The notes under the pieces were generated by a model. It was not told the DNA's origin and searched no databases. It saw only the letters and a program-made list of their open reading frames with translations. From an uncultured Verrucomicrobia subdivision 3 bacterium (GTDB lineage Bacteria > Verrucomicrobiota > Verrucomicrobiia > Limisphaerales > UBA11358): a DNA stretch of 64,000 bases. A program made the position numbers and the translations under genes. Location of the stretch: NCBI GenBank assembly GCA_903827955.1, contig CAIKKJ010000075.1:1-64000 (forward strand), read 5' to 3'. Shown piece by piece: positions 61,289 to 64,000 of the stretch (positions are counted from its first letter, which is position 1; each line of letters starts with the position of its first letter).

Positions 61289-62257
61289 TTAATAATAATA
61301 AAACGTAAAGGAAATTTCCCGATAATTCGCATTGATCATGCGCTTCATGTCCGCCGGCCATTTGCCGAAAGGCGCAGCATCCTGCACGGCTTCCTCGCAA
61401 ACGTAGCCGAGCAACTGGCCGACGGTATTCTCCAAAAATTTCACTTCCATGATTGTGCCGTCAGCCTGCAACTTGAAATGCACGATGACCTTGCCGGTGC
61501 GGTCCTCGGCGAAACGATGGCTGTCCAGCAAATCATACCAGCGCTGCGTGACCGCCTCGACAATTGCGCGGTCGTAATCACCAAACGCCGTGGATTTCAC
61601 GTCGAGCGACGACCATTGTAACTGTCGCTTCACGCCGCCGTCCTGATGCATCGCCTGGCCGGGCAGCTGTTGCGTCTGCGCCTGTGCCTGTTTCAAAGTG
61701 CGCGGCCGCTGTTGCGCCGGTGCTGATTCGGGTTTGGGCTGGACCGGCTTGCTCAATTTCAAATCGCCCAGGCTCATCGGGTCATGCGGATGCGCTTCCT
61801 CTACCGGTTTGGTTTCTGGCGCTGCTTCCGCCGGCGGCGGGGTAGACGGCTGCAATTTCGGCAGCATCGGCACGTCCTCGGTTTTCGGCACATCCTTCTG
61901 CTTGCCGTTCACCTTTGGCTGGCTGGAATTTTTCTCCGGCTCGGGATTGGCCGCTTGGGAATTTTTGTTGGAATAATATTTCGTCTGCTTCGGCGGCTCC
62001 GGCGCGGCGTGGCTCACGTCCACAAAAATCAACGGCGGCTCGGCCTCGTGCTTGGCCGCCAGCATGGTGGTATTTTTTTTCTCGGGTTTTTTGAACCATG
62101 AGATCGCCTGCAACCGTTTCCACCAGCCAAGCTTTTTTCCCGCTTCGTAGCCCGACCACGCGCCGAGGTGTAACATCAGCGAAATCAAAAGCGCGACGAC
62201 CAGCCGGCTGGAGCCAAGCCGGCCGGGACGCAACGACTGGATTTCAGCGCGAGCCAT
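61289..62257 (-). CDS. TonB-like energy transducer
   Basis: N-terminal TM, Pro/Lys/Glu-rich linker, C-terminal RTGKVIVHFKLQADGTIMEVKFLENTVG; upstream of exbB-exbD. Confidence 0.82.
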   Translation of the reverse strand: MARAEIQSLRPGRLGSSRLVVALLISLMLHLGAWSGYEAGKKLGWWKRLQAISWFKKPEKKNTTMLAAKHEAEPPLIFVDVSHAAPEPPKQTKYYSNKNSQAANPEPEKNSSQPKVNGKQKDVPKTEDVPMLPKLQPSTPPPAEAAPETKPVEEAHPHDPMSLGDLKLSKPVQPKPESAPAQQRPRTLKQAQAQTQQLPGQAMHQDGGVKRQLQWSSLDVKSTAFGDYDRAIVEAVTQRWYDLLDSHRFAEDRTGKVIVHFKLQADGTIMEVKFLENTVGQLLGYVCEEAVQDAAPFGKWPADMKRMINANYREISFTFYYY

Positions 62258-62357
62258 GAACGGAAATTTTGCCTCATGGACGCGTCTCCGGCAACAGCAG
62301 GGTTTGACGTCCGTTTTCCCGCCTTGCAGTTTCACCGCGTTTTGCTTTCATCGCGCC

Positions 62358-63119
62358 ATGCCGAAAGTTCCGCTCGCCCAAATCGTCACACACTGCGATA
62401 AAATCCTCCGCACCGCCGAAATCGGCGACTACGACGGCGCAGTGAACGGCTTGCAGATGGAAAATTCCGGCCACGTCACGCGTATCGCCGCGACCGTGGA
62501 TGCCAGCCTCGCCACGGTGAAGCTTGCCATTGCGGCGCAAGCGGATTTGCTCATTGTGCATCATGGCTTGTTTTGGTCAAAGATGCAGCCACTGACGGGC
62601 AAAAAATTTGAGCTGCTGCAATTGCTCGTTGAAAACAACCTCGCCATTTACAGCTCGCATCTGCCGCTCGACGCACACCCGAGGCTGGGTAACAATGCGC
62701 AGCTCGCCGAAGCGCTGGGCTTGAAAAATCTAAAACCATTTTTCTTCAGCCACGGGCAGAACATCGGGCTAAAAACTTTTGCCAAAATTTCCCGCGCCGA
62801 ACTGGCCAAAAGGCTAGAACGTGCGACCGGCGCGAAACCAAAATTGCTTCCCGGTGGAAAAGAAGCCTGCGGGCGCATCGGCATTGTCACCGGCGGCGCG
62901 GGCGGCGAGTTGAAACAGGCGGCGGCGGAAGGCGTGGACACCTTCATCACCGGCGAAGGCCCGCACTGGACTTATGCGCTTGCCGAAGAACTGGGCGTGA
63001 ATGTTTTTTACGCCGGCCATTACGCCACGGAAACATTTGGCGTGAAGGCACTGGCGGCGGAGCTGGCCAAAAAATTCCGTGTGCCGTGGGAATTTCTCGA
63101 CCACCCGACGGGGTTATAG
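62358..63119 (+). CDS. Nif3-like dinuclear metal centre protein
   Basis: DYDGAVNGLQ...DLLIVHHGLFW...YSSHLPLDAHPRLGNNAQLAEALGL...FITGEGPHWTYALAEELGVNVFYAGHYATETFGVKAL; ATG 62358. Confidence 0.93.
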   Translation: MPKVPLAQIVTHCDKILRTAEIGDYDGAVNGLQMENSGHVTRIAATVDASLATVKLAIAAQADLLIVHHGLFWSKMQPLTGKKFELLQLLVENNLAIYSSHLPLDAHPRLGNNAQLAEALGLKNLKPFFFSHGQNIGLKTFAKISRAELAKRLERATGAKPKLLPGGKEACGRIGIVTGGAGGELKQAAAEGVDTFITGEGPHWTYALAEELGVNVFYAGHYATETFGVKALAAELAKKFRVPWEFLDHPTGL

Positions 63120-64000
63120 GTCGGGCTTGATCTTCGGATCGCGCGGATTTTTTTTCTGCGCGGCGATACCGTCGCGCACGCCGCGTAAATCTTCACGAAA
63201 GACGCGGGCGAGTTCCTTTTTCCCAGTGAGCGAGTATTGCGCAATCTTGATGTAGAGTTGCACGAAACGGCCGACCTTCATGCAAAACATCAGCGGGTTG
63301 CCGGAGTTTTCGTGCATGAGCGCCGCGCCACCAAAGCTGTAGGCGTAACGGGTTTTAAATACATCCTCGGTGGTCATGCGGTGATGATTGTGCCGCACCA
63401 CGGCGCGCGGTTCGTAAATCAGGCAATGGCCGGAACGCAGCACGCGATAATTGATGTCAATGTCTTCGCCGCTGCGCAACGGCGCGCCGGCACCAAGGCG
63501 GTTGTCGAAACCGCCGAGCTGGTCGAGTGCGAGCTTACGGAACGACATGCTGCTGCCGTGGCCGACATTCCACGGTGCCATGCCTTTTCCCTTCAGATGC
63601 TTGGCGAAAACTTTCAGGACATTCCGCAAAACTAGGCCAATGCTGAAACGCACTTCGTCCGGCATGAATTCGCGGCGCACTTCGCCCAGATCCTGCCCGG
63701 CGACTTCCTCAAACAAATCGGCGGCGGTTTCATTGCGATGCGGCACGACCCGGCCGGAGCAGCCCCAGACTTCGGGACGGGAATAATTTTCGACGAGTAA
63801 CGAAAGCCAGTTGGTCGCGGGCAGGCAGTCGTCATCGGTGAAGGCGATGATTTCGCCGGTGCAATGCGGCAGTCCGGAATTGCGGGCGAGCGACTGGCCG
63901 AGGCGCGGTTCGACAATGTATTTGGCGCGGAACTGCTCCGCAATTTTCGCGGATTTTTCTTTTTCCTCGCCATTGCTACTGTCCACGATGACGACTTCAA
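63114..64000 (-). CDS. Family 2 glycosyltransferase, N-terminus beyond window
   Basis: EVVIVDSSNGEE...VEPRLGQSLARNSGLPHCTGEIIAFTDDDCLPATNWLSLL; open at the right edge. Confidence 0.9.
   Translation of the reverse strand, partial: EVVIVDSSNGEEKEKSAKIAEQFRAKYIVEPRLGQSLARNSGLPHCTGEIIAFTDDDCLPATNWLSLLVENYSRPEVWGCSGRVVPHRNETAADLFEEVAGQDLGEVRREFMPDEVRFSIGLVLRNVLKVFAKHLKGKGMAPWNVGHGSSMSFRKLALDQLGGFDNRLGAGAPLRSGEDIDINYRVLRSGHCLIYEPRAVVRHNHHRMTTEDVFKTRYAYSFGGAALMHENSGNPLMFCMKVGRFVQLYIKIAQYSLTGKKELARVFREDLRGVRDGIAAQKKNPRDPKIKPDL

Overview
This 64 kb, high-GC window looks like a chromosomal segment from a Verrucomicrobiota-like bacterium (lineage inferred from gene content and style, not searched). Most of it is housekeeping: rpsT, aspS, leuS, asd, cysE, rpe, a phosphohexomutase, lpxK, an lpxL-like acyltransferase, waaF, a fur-sufB-sufC block, clpS-DUF2017-aat, tonB-exbB-exbD and nif3. 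Accessory content: a RuBisCO-like protein cut by the left edge, a 2479-aa secreted metzincin/Calx-beta protein, a hopanoid radical-SAM pair (hpnH-hpnJ), rhamnose/fucose catabolism genes, a YtrA-type GntR/ABC operon whose permease is fused to an RCC1-like propeller, several glycosyltransferases, a hybrid histidine kinase and a SNF2 helicase. No tRNA, rRNA, CRISPR, transposase, phage or recognisable defence locus was found. The most interesting signal is a layer of small repeats. A palindromic element with identical 26-nt arms and variable loops lies inside two unrelated ORFs (ABC permease and leuS) in two different reading frames. Several A/T-rich or tandem micro-repeats lie inside otherwise conserved genes (spmAB, waaF, a phosphohexomutase twice), and related hairpins lie between genes. 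Other leads are the ABC-permease/RCC1 fusion, a perfect PerR/Fur-type box before fur-sufBC, TAGnnT-type promoters that in places abut start codons, and a composition shift over the LeuRS editing domain. All family calls come from reading motifs by eye; no database search was run.
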